From assembly GCA_024684035.1 (NCBI GenBank), contig JAIKXQ010000117.1, positions 1 to 64,000 of the forward strand: a stretch of 64,000 bases of DNA. The letters run 5' to 3'. Origin of the DNA: Eubacterium sp. GTDB taxonomy: Bacteria > Bacillota > Clostridia > Lachnospirales > Lachnospiraceae. This document shows positions 35,908-45,005 of this stretch, piece after piece (the first letter of the stretch is position 1; each line of letters opens with the position of its first letter). The position numbers and the translations under genes were made by a program. The notes below the pieces were generated by a model. That model was given only the letters and a program-made list of their open reading frames with translations, did no database searches and was not told the origin of the DNA.

Positions 35908-36813
35908 CTAAATCAGATTCGCAAATCCCAGGATGAGTACCAGGGCTCCCAGCCCGATCCTGTACCAGCCAAACACTTTGAAGTCATGCTTCCGGATGTA
36001 ATCCATCAGGAACTTGATGGTGAAGATGGAAACCGCAAAGGCAACCGCCATTCCGATTGCGAGAATCAGCAGTTCTCCGCCTCCGAATCCGCCGCCGTTC
36101 TTTATGAATTTCAGAAGCTTCAGAGCAGAGGCCCCGAACATGGTGGGAATCGCCAGGTAGAAGGTGTACTCGGCTGCCACTGTCCGCGACATACCGATCA
36201 GGATTCCGCCTATAATCGTCGCCCCGGATCTGGAAGTTCCGGGAATCATGGCCAGGCACTGAAACAGTCCGATAATCAGCGCATCTTTCATCGTGATCTT
36301 CCGGAGCCTGTCAACTCTCGGCATCCGTCCCCTGCTTCTGTTCTCAATCAGTATAAAAAAGATACCGTAGAGAATCAGCATCAGCGCCACAACCATCGCA
36401 TTGTACAGATGCTCATCCAGCCAGTCATCCAGCGGAAGTCCGATGACAATCGCCGGAATTACAGACACCAGAATCTTGAGCCACATGACCACCTTGTCCA
36501 TGTAGAGATGACGGTCAGCGAACTTCTGAAAGCGCGCTCCCGCTCCCTCCGTCTGAACGTGGGCAAACTGGCTCTTTACAGCCGCTTCGCCCTTCATGCG
36601 AAACGGCCAGAGCTTTTTAAAATAGATGACGACAACCGCGAGGATTGCTCCGAGCTGCACCACCACATCGAACATCTCCACAAAATCATGGTTCATATCC
36701 AGCTTCATGATGCTGTTCACCAAAATCAGGTGTCCGGTACTGCTGACAGGCAGCCACTCAGTGATACCCTCCACAATACCGAGGATGATCGTCTTGAATA
36801 TGTTCAGTATCAT
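35908..36813 (-). CDS. uppP: Undecaprenyl-diphosphatase UppP (BacA family)
   Basis: 301 residues with about eight membrane helices. Active-site motifs are GIVEGITEWLPVSSTGHLIL and IPGTSRSGATIIGGI. It dephosphorylates undecaprenyl pyrophosphate to recycle the lipid carrier for peptidoglycan and other surface polymers, and it confers bacitracin tolerance. A soluble loop with Arg/Lys residues (ENRSRGRMPRVDRLRK) lies in the middle. The gene follows carB by 8 bases. Confidence 0.95.
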   Translation of the reverse strand: MILNIFKTIILGIVEGITEWLPVSSTGHLILVNSIMKLDMNHDFVEMFDVVVQLGAILAVVVIYFKKLWPFRMKGEAAVKSQFAHVQTEGAGARFQKFADRHLYMDKVVMWLKILVSVIPAIVIGLPLDDWLDEHLYNAMVVALMLILYGIFFILIENRSRGRMPRVDRLRKITMKDALIIGLFQCLAMIPGTSRSGATIIGGILIGMSRTVAAEYTFYLAIPTMFGASALKLLKFIKNGGGFGGGELLILAIGMAVAFAVSIFTIKFLMDYIRKHDFKVFGWYRIGLGALVLILGFANLI

Positions 36814-36821
36814 AGTCTCTT

Positions 36822-39800
36822 TTACAGATTGCCGCGTTTTGCAATCGTAGCAATGTCAATAAGTTCCAGTTTCTGAATATCCGTGTTCTCCAGAGACGTC
36901 GCAAGAGCATTTGCCGTATCTACAGCGGTGATGACATTGACACCTGTCTCAATGGCGTTTCGACGGATCACGAAGCCGTCGCGGGAGTGTTCTGCTCCCT
37001 GCTCCGGAATGTCGATAACCAGATCGATCTTGTGTCCGAGAATCAGATCCATGAGGTTCGGGCTCGGCTGCTCGATCTTGTTTACCGGCACGGCATGAAC
37101 GCCTTTTTCTCTGAGATAGGAGGCTGTACCTCTAGTTGAGAAGATGTGATAACCGAGGTTCTCAAAACGCTTGATAATCGGCGCGATCTCTTCCTTCTCA
37201 CTGTCTCTTACCGTCACGATCATATTCTTATGCATGGGCAGATGTACACCTGCGCCGAGGAAGGCCTTGTAAAGAGCTTCATTGAAGGTCTTGGCAATTC
37301 CCAGGCACTCACCTGTGGACTTCATCTCCGGTCCAAGACTTACATCTGCGTCCCTGATCTTCTCAAAGGAGAATACCGGCATCTTGATTGCCATGTAATC
37401 TGCTTCCTTCTGAAGTCCGGGCTCATAACCAAGGTCTTTGATCTTGTGTCCCATGATACACTGGGCAGCAAGCGGAACAATTGGGATTCCGGTAACCTTG
37501 CTGATGTAGGGAACCGTACGGGAAGATCTCGGATTGACCTCGATCACGTATACCTCATCCTTGTAGACAATAAACTGGATGTTAATCATACCGAGTACGT
37601 GAAGGGCATTCGCAAGTTTCTTCGTATCAATCTCGATTTTTTTCTTGATTTCATCCGTCAGATCCTTGGCCGGATAGACAGAGATGGAATCTCCGGAGTG
37701 AATGCCGGCACGCTCGATGTGCTGCATGATTCCCGGAATCAGAATGTCCTCGCCGTCGCAGACAGCGTCAACCTCGATCTCCGTTCCCTCCAGATATTTA
37801 TCTACGAGAATCGGATGATCCTGGGTATAGCGGTTGATGACATTGATATACTTCGTGATATCCTCGTCGTTGATGGCGATCTGCATTCCCTGACCACCGA
37901 GTACGTAAGACGGGCGGACAAGAACCGGATATCCCAGCTCATTTGCCACTTCCACACCTTCCTCTGCAGTAAATACCGTGCGTCCTGCCGCTCTCGGGAT
38001 TTCTGTCTTTCTGAGAATCTGGTCGAAGAGTTCACGATCCTCTGCAGCATCCACATCCTCCGCAGATGTTCCCAGAATCGGCACGCCCATCTTCATCAGA
38101 GCCTCTGTAAGCTTGATGGCTGTCTGTCCACCGAACTGAACCACAGCCCCGTCCGGATGCTCGACATTTACGATATTCTCCACGTCTTCCGGTGTCAGCG
38201 GCTCAAAGTAAAGTTTGTCCGCGATATCAAAGTCAGTGGAAACCGTCTCCGGGTTGTTGTTGATGATGATGGTCTCATATCCCTCTCTTGCGAAGGCCCA
38301 GGTGGCATGAACAGAACAGAAGTCGAACTCGATACCCTGACCGATACGGATCGGTCCGGATCCCAGAACCAGCACCTTCTTCTTGTCCTTCGTCTCGCAG
38401 GCCTCGTTCTCTCCGCCGTAAACGGAATAGAAATACGGTGTCTCAGCCGCAAACTCGGCCGCGCAGGTATCTACCATCTTGTATGCGGCGGTAATGTTGT
38501 ATTTTCTGCGGAGTTCCTTTATATCCTGCTCGCTCAGCTTTCCGTTGAGATCCGCGATGAGATAATCCGGATACTCCATGCGTTTTGCTTCGCGTAAGAT
38601 TTCCTCTGTCAGTTCATTCTCTCTTAAGGTCTTCTCCATCTCTGTGAGGCGGGCGATCTTGTCCACGAACCACATATCGATCTTTGTGATCTCATTGATC
38701 TTCTCGTAGCTCACACCTCTTCTTACAGCCTCAGCGACCCTCCAGATCCTCATATCGTCGACGATCTTGAGATCATGCAGAAGCTTCTCGCAAGAGAGAT
38801 CGGAAAAATCATAGCTCATCAGAGAGTCCACATGCTGTTCCAGAGAACGAAGTGCCTTCATCAGGGCACCCTCGAAGTTGTTGCAGATACTCATAACCTC
38901 ACCGGTTGCCTTCATCTGTGTCGTGAGGGTTCTCTTTGCCGTGATGAATTTATCGAAAGGAAGTCTCGGAATCTTCACTACGCAGTAGTCAAGCATCGGC
39001 TCAAAACTTGCGAACGTTTTTCTTGTGATGGCGTTCGGGATCTCATCCAGTGTGTAACCCAGAGCGATCTTCGCCGCAACCTTGGCGATCGGATATCCGG
39101 TAGCCTTGGAAGCCAGGGCGGAAGAACGGCTCACACGGGGGTTAACCTCGATAACACAGTACTCGAAACTGTCCGGTTTCAGAGCGTACTGTACGTTACA
39201 TCCACCTGTGATTCCCAGCTCTGTGATAATATTCAGCGCCGATGTACGGAGCATCTGATACTCTTTGTCTCCAAGAGTCTGAGAAGGAGCAACAACGATA
39301 GAGTCACCGGTATGTACGCCGACCGGATCAAGGTTTTCCATGTTGCAGACCGTGATCACGTTTCCTGCGCCGTCACGCATTACCTCATACTCAATCTCTT
39401 TCCATCCGCCGATATAACGCTCAACCAGAACCTCGTGTACACGGGAAAGTCTGAGTCCGTTGGAGAGAATCTCAACCAGTTCCTCCTGGTTGTGAGCGAT
39501 TCCGCCGCCGCTTCCACCAAGGGTGTAGGCCGGACGAAGAACAACCGGATAACCGATTTTTTCTGCAAAGCGCTGACCATGCTCGATGCTGTGTACAACC
39601 TCTGAAGCTGCCACAGGCTCTCCGATCTTCTCCATGGTGTCTTTGAACATCTGGCGATCCTCAGCCTTCTTGATGGTCAGAGCCGTTGTACCGATGAGAC
39701 GGACATTGTGCTCAGCAAGGAAACCGTTGTCATCCAGCTCCATGGCAAGGTTCAGACCGGCCTGACCTCCCATTGTGGGAAGAATACTGTCCGGTTTCTC

Positions 39801-40040
39801 CTTGATGATGAGCTGCTGTACAACCTCAACCGTCAGGGGCTCGATGTAGACGCGGTCTGCGATGTCACCGTCTGTCATGATCGTCGCCGGGTTGGAGTTC
39901 AGAAGTACAACCTCAATTCCCTCTTCCTTGAGAGAACGGCAGCACTGCGTTCCTGCGTAGTCAAACTCCGCCGCCTGTCCGATGACGATAGGACCGGAAC
40001 CAATAACGAGAACTTTCTTTATGGACATATCTCTGGACAT
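36822..40040 (-). CDS. carB: Carbamoyl-phosphate synthase large subunit
   Basis: 1072 residues with the duplicated ATP-grasp architecture. The first half starts KVLVIGSGPIVIGQAAEFDYAG; the second, near residue ~555, starts KVLVLGSGPIRIGQGIEFDFCS. The MGS-like allosteric domain at the C-terminus shows STRGTASYLREKGV. It makes carbamoyl phosphate from bicarbonate, ammonia and two ATP with the carA product. Its ATG overlaps the carA TAA by one base. No pyrR-type leader was recognised upstream of carA. Confidence 0.98.
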   Translation of the reverse strand: MSRDMSIKKVLVIGSGPIVIGQAAEFDYAGTQCCRSLKEEGIEVVLLNSNPATIMTDGDIADRVYIEPLTVEVVQQLIIKEKPDSILPTMGGQAGLNLAMELDDNGFLAEHNVRLIGTTALTIKKAEDRQMFKDTMEKIGEPVAASEVVHSIEHGQRFAEKIGYPVVLRPAYTLGGSGGGIAHNQEELVEILSNGLRLSRVHEVLVERYIGGWKEIEYEVMRDGAGNVITVCNMENLDPVGVHTGDSIVVAPSQTLGDKEYQMLRTSALNIITELGITGGCNVQYALKPDSFEYCVIEVNPRVSRSSALASKATGYPIAKVAAKIALGYTLDEIPNAITRKTFASFEPMLDYCVVKIPRLPFDKFITAKRTLTTQMKATGEVMSICNNFEGALMKALRSLEQHVDSLMSYDFSDLSCEKLLHDLKIVDDMRIWRVAEAVRRGVSYEKINEITKIDMWFVDKIARLTEMEKTLRENELTEEILREAKRMEYPDYLIADLNGKLSEQDIKELRRKYNITAAYKMVDTCAAEFAAETPYFYSVYGGENEACETKDKKKVLVLGSGPIRIGQGIEFDFCSVHATWAFAREGYETIIINNNPETVSTDFDIADKLYFEPLTPEDVENIVNVEHPDGAVVQFGGQTAIKLTEALMKMGVPILGTSAEDVDAAEDRELFDQILRKTEIPRAAGRTVFTAEEGVEVANELGYPVLVRPSYVLGGQGMQIAINDEDITKYINVINRYTQDHPILVDKYLEGTEIEVDAVCDGEDILIPGIMQHIERAGIHSGDSISVYPAKDLTDEIKKKIEIDTKKLANALHVLGMINIQFIVYKDEVYVIEVNPRSSRTVPYISKVTGIPIVPLAAQCIMGHKIKDLGYEPGLQKEADYMAIKMPVFSFEKIRDADVSLGPEMKSTGECLGIAKTFNEALYKAFLGAGVHLPMHKNMIVTVRDSEKEEIAPIIKRFENLGYHIFSTRGTASYLREKGVHAVPVNKIEQPSPNLMDLILGHKIDLVIDIPEQGAEHSRDGFVIRRNAIETGVNVITAVDTANALATSLENTDIQKLELIDIATIAKRGNL

Positions 40041-41197
40041 TACTGGTTACCTCCCATCATACTGATAAACTTGTCAAACAGATAAGCGCAGTCCTGCGGT
40101 CCGGGACACGCTTCCGGATGGAACTGTGTCGTGTAGATGTTCTTTCCCACGTATTTCAGTCCCTCATTTGTATTGTCATTTACATTTACATAAGCCGGTA
40201 CAGCCACAGCCGGATCCACCGTATCGGTGTCCACGACATATCCGTGGTTCTGTGCCGTAATATACACGCGGCCTGTCTCCAGATCTTTGACCGGATGATT
40301 ACCTCCGCGGTGTCCGTATTTCATTTTCTTTGTGGAAGATCCTGTGGCCAGTGCCATCAGCTGATGTCCCATGCAGATCGCGTAAATCGGTACGTCGGAC
40401 TCATAGAGCTTGCGTACCTCTTTGATCTCGTTCGGGCAGTCCTGCGGATCTCCGGGGCCGTTTGTCAGCATAATACCGTCTGGATTGCCGGCCAGAACTT
40501 CTTCTGCCTTTGTCCACGCCGGATAAACCGTAACATCACAGCCTCTCTGATTCAGGGAGCGGATGATGTTGTACTTCACACCAAAATCCAACACAGCGAC
40601 TTTGTATTTTCTGCCGGTCACTTTCCCCCTGATCGGTGCAGAGGGATCAATATCCGCATAGGCAGGGCTTGTCACACCACCTACAGCTGTATCTGTCGCA
40701 GGCCAGTACTCGATCTCCGTGCAGGTAACCTCCTCCACCTCACAGCCTGTCTTATATGCTTTGATTCTCGGAAGGACCTCATCCAGACTGAAGTTCTCAT
40801 CTGTTGTGATCATGCCGTTCATGGTTCCGTACTCCCGGAGGATCTTGGTGAGGGCACGGGTATCAATTCCTGCCACACCCGGAATGTTATATCTCTTCAA
40901 AAAGTTCTGAATTGTATCCTCTGAGCGGAAGTTACTGGGCATACGGGAAAGCTCATGAACGATGAATCCATCCATGTACGGTCTCAGAGACTCCTGATCT
41001 TTATAGTGAATGCCATAGTTACCGATCAGCGGGTATGTCATACATACCGCCTGTCCGGAATACGACGGATCGGTCAATACTTCCTCATAACCTGTCATAG
41101 AAGTATTAAATACTATCTCACTGATAACCTCACGTCTGGACCCGATGCTGGTTCCCTCAAACACATGTCCATCTTCAAGAATCAAATATGCTTTCAT
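40040..41197 (-). CDS. carA: Carbamoyl-phosphate synthase small subunit
   Basis: 385 residues: an N-terminal CarA-specific domain (AYLILEDGHVFEGTSIG, FNTSMTGYEEVLTDPSY) and a class I glutamine amidotransferase domain with the nucleophile Cys in YAICMGHQLMALATG and His/Glu in TTQFHPEACPGP. It hydrolyses glutamine and channels ammonia to CarB. It is first of the carA-carB-uppP-COG2426 unit. A TATAAT-like box is about 45 bases upstream of the ribosome binding site, without a good -35. Confidence 0.98.
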   Translation of the reverse strand: MKAYLILEDGHVFEGTSIGSRREVISEIVFNTSMTGYEEVLTDPSYSGQAVCMTYPLIGNYGIHYKDQESLRPYMDGFIVHELSRMPSNFRSEDTIQNFLKRYNIPGVAGIDTRALTKILREYGTMNGMITTDENFSLDEVLPRIKAYKTGCEVEEVTCTEIEYWPATDTAVGGVTSPAYADIDPSAPIRGKVTGRKYKVAVLDFGVKYNIIRSLNQRGCDVTVYPAWTKAEEVLAGNPDGIMLTNGPGDPQDCPNEIKEVRKLYESDVPIYAICMGHQLMALATGSSTKKMKYGHRGGNHPVKDLETGRVYITAQNHGYVVDTDTVDPAVAVPAYVNVNDNTNEGLKYVGKNIYTTQFHPEACPGPQDCAYLFDKFISMMGGNQ

Positions 41198-41312
41198 ATT
41201 TGTGCTCCTTTTGCAAAGTAAAACTATAGTGCCACATCCTGGTTATTATAACACAGCCGCAACTGTGGTATATACCAAATAAGTATCAGATCTTCCTTTT
41301 TCCCGAATATAA

Positions 41313-41368
41313 GATCAAAGTCCGCAAGCGGAGCGTCTTATCTCATGGGAGATTTCCTATGAGATAAG
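41313..41368. repeat. Internally deleted copy of the composite palindromic repeat
   Basis: CAAAGTCCGCAAGCGGAGCG is followed by the palindrome CTTATCTCATGGG/CCTATGAGATAAG. Compared with the full copy at 63761-63935, the middle ~108 bases between two AAGCGGA repeats are missing exactly. It sits between carA and the tRNA-Leu terminator. Confidence 0.82.
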
Positions 41369-41371
41369 AAA

Positions 41372-41411
41372 AAGGACCACGGGAACACGTCACCGTGTTC
41401 CTGTGGTCCTT
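41372..41411 (-). terminator. Terminator of tRNA-Leu
   Basis: The 18-bp stem AAGGACCACGGGAACACG/CGTGTTCCTGTGGTCCTT has one mismatch and a 4-base loop; TTTC follows on the minus strand. Confidence 0.9.
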
Positions 41412-41496
41412 GTATATCAATCTTCAGCTGGCGTTCCTAATTTCCGAATCAGCATTTCCTGTCCCCTTGACTTCCTTAATTTGGGCAAAAAGAAAG

Positions 41497-41580
41497 TGCA
41501 GGAAGCGGGACTTGAACCCGCACAGTATTGCTACCACAGGCACCTGAAGCCTGCGCGTCTACCAATTCCGCCATTCCTGC
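41497..41580 (-). tRNA. tRNA-Leu (anticodon CAG)
   Basis: 84 bases, class II with a long variable arm (TGTGGTAGCAATACTGTG region). Acceptor GCAGGAA/TTCCTGC, anticodon stem GCAGGC/GCCTGT around loop TTCAGGT, T-arm GCGGGTTCAAGTCCCGC. CCA is not encoded. Confidence 0.96.
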
Positions 41581-41627
41581 ATCTCATTATTCACTTACAA
41601 GGCTTTGTGCGCCTCGCAACGATGATT

Positions 41628-41656
41628 ATAATATCAGAGGTCCGCTTCTTTGTCAA
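41628..41656 (-). promoter_or_regulatory. Promoter of tRNA-Leu
   Basis: TTGACA, 17 bases, TATTAT on the minus strand, 48 bases before the tRNA. Confidence 0.8.
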
Positions 41657-41665
41657 CGAGTTTTT

Positions 41666-42298
41666 TCAACTTTTTTTATTTTTTCTTTTCTTGTGTTTTC
41701 CGTTCTTTTTTGCCGTCTTTTTCTTCACGGAATATCCGAAGGAGCCAAGCATTTTTCCAAGCTCATAGTACTTCCCGTGGGAATAGGCGGTCAGATGTGT
41801 GTCTTCCATATGGAACTTTCCGCTCTCGTCGATATAGTCACTGTCCACCTGCACGCAAACGACCTCAGCAAGAAACAGATCGTGAGTTCCGAGCTCCATC
41901 ACCTGACAGACTTTGCACTCGATATTGACCGGGGACTCCTGAATCAGCGGCGCACCCACTTTCTGAGCCTCTGCTGCGTGAAGGCGGCACTCCGCAAACT
42001 TGTCAACGTCCCTTCCGGATCTGACGCCGCAGTAATCCGCTGCCCTCACCAGTTTCTTCGTTGTGAGATTGATCACGAACTCGCCGCTCTTCCGGATAAG
42101 ATCATAGGAGTATCTGGATTTGCGGACAGAAATAGATACCATCGGCGGATCCGAGCAGACCGTTCCCGCCCAGGCGACCGTAATGATATTCGGTTTTCCC
42201 TCCGGATCCGCGCAGCTTACCATTACCGCCGGTACCGGATAGAGAAAATTGCCGGGCTTCGGAAATACTGTTTTTTGAATGCTTGTTTTTTCTGCCAT
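41666..42298 (-). CDS. Flavin reductase-like FMN-binding protein
   Basis: 210 residues of the flavin reductase-like (split-barrel FMN-binding) family: PVPAVMVSCADPEGKPNIITVAWAGT, PPMVSISVRKSRYSYDLIRKSGEFVINL, and CRLHAAEAQKVGAPLIQE. Such proteins bind FMN and reduce flavins or act as short-chain flavoproteins; the physiological role is unknown. The last ~25 residues are almost all Lys/Arg/Asn (KKKTAKKNGKHKKRKNKK), an unusual basic tail. The likely ATG is 6 bases past the stop of the cyclase gene with AAGGTGA as binding site; an in-frame GTG overlaps that stop. Confidence 0.85.
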   Translation of the reverse strand: MAEKTSIQKTVFPKPGNFLYPVPAVMVSCADPEGKPNIITVAWAGTVCSDPPMVSISVRKSRYSYDLIRKSGEFVINLTTKKLVRAADYCGVRSGRDVDKFAECRLHAAEAQKVGAPLIQESPVNIECKVCQVMELGTHDLFLAEVVCVQVDSDYIDESGKFHMEDTHLTAYSHGKYYELGKMLGSFGYSVKKKTAKKNGKHKKRKNKKS

Positions 42299-42303
42299 TT
42301 GAT

Positions 42304-43440
42304 TCACCTTGTTTTCTTCTTTTGTTCGTACAGACTCTGATCCGCCTTTCGGATCTGCTCTTTTACATCTTTTGTATCTGCGTCTACTTTAGTGGTTCCC
42401 ACCGAAACGGAGAGCGCATACTTTACTCCAGCCCACTCGTTGAAATACTGAAGGTTCTTGTGGATGCTGCCGATCAGCTCTTCCACTTCCGAGTCATCCC
42501 TAAGCTCCGCCGCAATGACAAATTCATCGCCTCCGTATCTGGCGATCATCGGTTTTCCTGTCACCGTCTGGCAGGCCTGCCTCAGGGCGTCGGACACCCG
42601 GATCAGCGCTTCATCCCCCTCTACATGTCCGTACTCATCATTGATCGACTTGAAATGATTGACATCAATCATCAATAAATAAAACGGCACATTCTGCTCT
42701 CTTTTTGACTCAATATAATTATACAGCCTGTTCCTGTTATTGGTTCTCGTGAGAGGATCAATCGAGACAAGATGAGACAACTCCAGGAGATACATGTGGA
42801 GACTGCCGATCATCATCACAACTCCCGCCGCGGGAAAATAATCATACCCTCTGAAATCAGCAATCCATTTCGTCAACATTGCCGCTGCCGGGTAGACAGC
42901 TGCGACAACAATCTCAATCCTGATGGTCGACGCCTCCATATACCGGAGAAAAACAAGCGCAACCAGCAGGAGCACCAGCTGTGCCACCAGCATCACCGGA
43001 ACCTGAAGGCCGTACAGCTGTCCCTCCTGCATCCTCCCGTTTCTGATATAAGAGAATGCTTTTGTCCAGGGTGACGTAAACAGAAGAATGGATAACGTTA
43101 ACCACGGAACATGCATCAGCAGATTCCTCATTCGACTTCTGGTGCTGTCCGGCCGGATCCTCATCCAGAGAGACACCGCCCATATAAAGACCAGAGACGC
43201 CAGAACAAAGGCATAGGTGATCTCGACGACCAGAAGAATTCTCTGATCCACGCTGCCAATCAGATTCAGATAGCCGCGAATCATCTCCGCCAGGAGATAG
43301 ACAAAGAGCACAAAGTTCGCCCTTCGAAACCATATTCTCACCAACTGATTATCGCCACTGATCAGAATATTCGCATAGATGATCCCGACAATAACCATGC
43401 AGAACAGATACATACCAATATATAACACCGAAAATACCAT
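42304..43440 (-). CDS. Membrane diguanylate cyclase (GGDEF)
   Basis: 378 residues. The N-terminal ~215 form six or seven membrane helices. The GGDEF domain follows (DPLTRTNNRNRLYNYI, DVNHFKSINDEYGHVEGD, active loop ARYGGDEFVIAAEL). It would make cyclic di-GMP from two GTP. The residues five before the loop are TGKP rather than RxxD, so the usual product-inhibition site is absent. GGAGG six bases before the ATG sets the start; the frame opens 54 bases earlier. It lies 70 bases after galK and just before the flavin reductase. No c-di-GMP riboswitch was recognised in the window. Confidence 0.92.
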   Translation of the reverse strand: MVFSVLYIGMYLFCMVIVGIIYANILISGDNQLVRIWFRRANFVLFVYLLAEMIRGYLNLIGSVDQRILLVVEITYAFVLASLVFIWAVSLWMRIRPDSTRSRMRNLLMHVPWLTLSILLFTSPWTKAFSYIRNGRMQEGQLYGLQVPVMLVAQLVLLLVALVFLRYMEASTIRIEIVVAAVYPAAAMLTKWIADFRGYDYFPAAGVVMMIGSLHMYLLELSHLVSIDPLTRTNNRNRLYNYIESKREQNVPFYLLMIDVNHFKSINDEYGHVEGDEALIRVSDALRQACQTVTGKPMIARYGGDEFVIAAELRDDSEVEELIGSIHKNLQYFNEWAGVKYALSVSVGTTKVDADTKDVKEQIRKADQSLYEQKKKTR

Positions 43441-43510
43441 AGCATCCTCCGGATTAATCTCTGGCTGTTTCCACTTCCCGCCGGACACAGACACCGCAAT
43501 GGTGCCGACA

Positions 43511-44707
43511 TCACAGAATCTGTGGTCCTCCCCCTATCTTTACCGTATAAAAATCTGCCTGATATCCGATTTTCTTTCTGTAAGCTCTTCCAACCCGTCC
43601 CATGAATTCCGGAATGGAATCATTTCGGACAATGGATACCGTACACCCGCCGAAGCCGCCCCCGGTCATTCTGGAGCCAATGCAACCCGGGACTCTCCAG
43701 GCCGCTTCCGCCAGGGTGTCCAGCTCTATCCCTGTCACTTCATAATCACGGCCGACGGACAGATGAGCCTCTCTCATGAGCTTCCCGAAAGCTCCAAGCT
43801 TACCCTGCTTCAACAGCCGGACCGCTTCCACTGTGCGCCGGTTCTCATAAACCGCATGCTTCGCTCTCCTGCGGCAGACAGGGTCTTCAATCGCCCCCTT
43901 GTATTCTTCGAATTCTTCACAGGAAAGATCCCCCAGACTGCTGATTTGTATCACCTTAGAGAGATCTGCCAGTGCCTTTTCGCACTCCTTTCTCCTGTCA
44001 TTATATTTCGAATCCCGAAGATGATGCTTCTTATTAGTGTTTGCGATAATGATACTCGCATCCTTCAAACGGATCGGTACATATTCGTACGAAAGCTTTG
44101 ACGTATCAAGAAAGATCGCGTGATCTTCCCGCCCCATAGCCACCGTGAACTGATCCATGATACCGCAGTTCATTCCATTATAGGTGTTCTCCGACTCCTG
44201 ACACAGAAGAGCAATCTGTTTCCCATCGATCTCAAAACCATATTGATCGCAGAGCATGACGGCAGTCACCACCTCCAGCGCCGCGGAGGAAGAAAGGCCG
44301 GAGCCATTCGGGATATTTCCGTAAATCACCATGTCAAATCCGTTTTCCACCGGATAGCCGTGATCCCCGAAAATTTTTACAACGCCCTTCGGATAGTTTG
44401 TCCACCCATACCTCGGGGAAGGGATGAGCTCATCCAGCGCACTCTCATACACGCCGTTTCGCGGAAAATTCATGGAGAAAAAACGTAGTTTCCTGTCTGT
44501 CCTGCGCCGGACAGCGGCATATGTGCCGATGGTCAGCGCACAGGGAAAAACATGTCCTCCGTTGTAATCGGTGTGCTCACCGATGAGATTCACCCTTCCC
44601 GGCGCAAAATACACATGCCCGTCTCCGAGAGGTCCGAAATGTTTCTCAAAACCGGCCGTGATCCGCTCTTTCATTTCCTGCTGCGAAACTCTTGTAAGTC
44701 TTGACAT
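43511..44707 (-). CDS. galK: Galactokinase
   Basis: 398 residues of the GHMP kinase family. Galactose-binding signature GRVNLIGEHTDYNGGHVFP, ATP-binding GNIPNGSGLSSSAALEV and C-terminal GSRMTGGGFGGCTVSIV are all present. It phosphorylates galactose released by the GH36 and GH2 enzymes upstream. It is the distal gene of the galactoside cluster, separated from GH36 by 298 bases that hold a palindromic repeat and a hairpin, so it may also have its own promoter. Of three closely spaced ATGs, GGGAGG with six-base spacing favours the one used. Confidence 0.96.
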   Translation of the reverse strand: MSRLTRVSQQEMKERITAGFEKHFGPLGDGHVYFAPGRVNLIGEHTDYNGGHVFPCALTIGTYAAVRRRTDRKLRFFSMNFPRNGVYESALDELIPSPRYGWTNYPKGVVKIFGDHGYPVENGFDMVIYGNIPNGSGLSSSAALEVVTAVMLCDQYGFEIDGKQIALLCQESENTYNGMNCGIMDQFTVAMGREDHAIFLDTSKLSYEYVPIRLKDASIIIANTNKKHHLRDSKYNDRRKECEKALADLSKVIQISSLGDLSCEEFEEYKGAIEDPVCRRRAKHAVYENRRTVEAVRLLKQGKLGAFGKLMREAHLSVGRDYEVTGIELDTLAEAAWRVPGCIGSRMTGGGFGGCTVSIVRNDSIPEFMGRVGRAYRKKIGYQADFYTVKIGGGPQIL

Positions 44708-44817
44708 CCGCATCCTCCCTTCCTGCACATACTTTTACACGAACATGTAGATTTTTTATCACATTATACCAACGAAGGACAGCAATTTGCAAACGTTTTC
44801 GTGGTGATTCGTAACAG

Positions 44818-44862
44818 GAACAAAGTCCGCAAAGGGATTGCGAAGCAATTTCCTATACCATA
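44818..44862. repeat. Deleted copy of the composite palindromic repeat
   Basis: GGAACAAAGTCCGCAA, the left end of the composite, is joined directly to AGGGATTGCGAAGCAATTTCCTATACCA, the right half of the palindrome. The middle module and the outer left arm are missing. Confidence 0.75.
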
Positions 44863-44916
44863 ACGAAGCTCTGCAGAGCTGGGTTTTCGCTACCGCAGGA
44901 ACTGACTGTTCCATAC

Positions 44917-44975
44917 ACAAAGCGGCTGCCGCACAGGATTCATTTTTCGTGACTCCCCACAGCAACCGCTTTTTG
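44917..44975 (-). terminator. Hairpin downstream of the GH36 gene
   Basis: An 11-bp stem (AAAGCGGCTGC against GCAACCGCTTT) has a ~32-base loop. TTTTTG follows on the plus strand and TTTGTG on the minus strand. It is a probable terminator, weak in the minus direction. Confidence 0.6.
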
Positions 44976-45005
44976 TCAGGGATTCACCGTTTCAACGTGA
45001 TCCCC

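Noticed and set aside
37146-38597. 483-codon open frame opposite carB
   Set aside because: Antisense to a highly conserved enzyme gene; no domain and no translation signal.
42283-42678. Short plus-strand frame opposite the cyclase C-terminus
   Set aside because: No ribosome binding site or domain; an antisense shadow.
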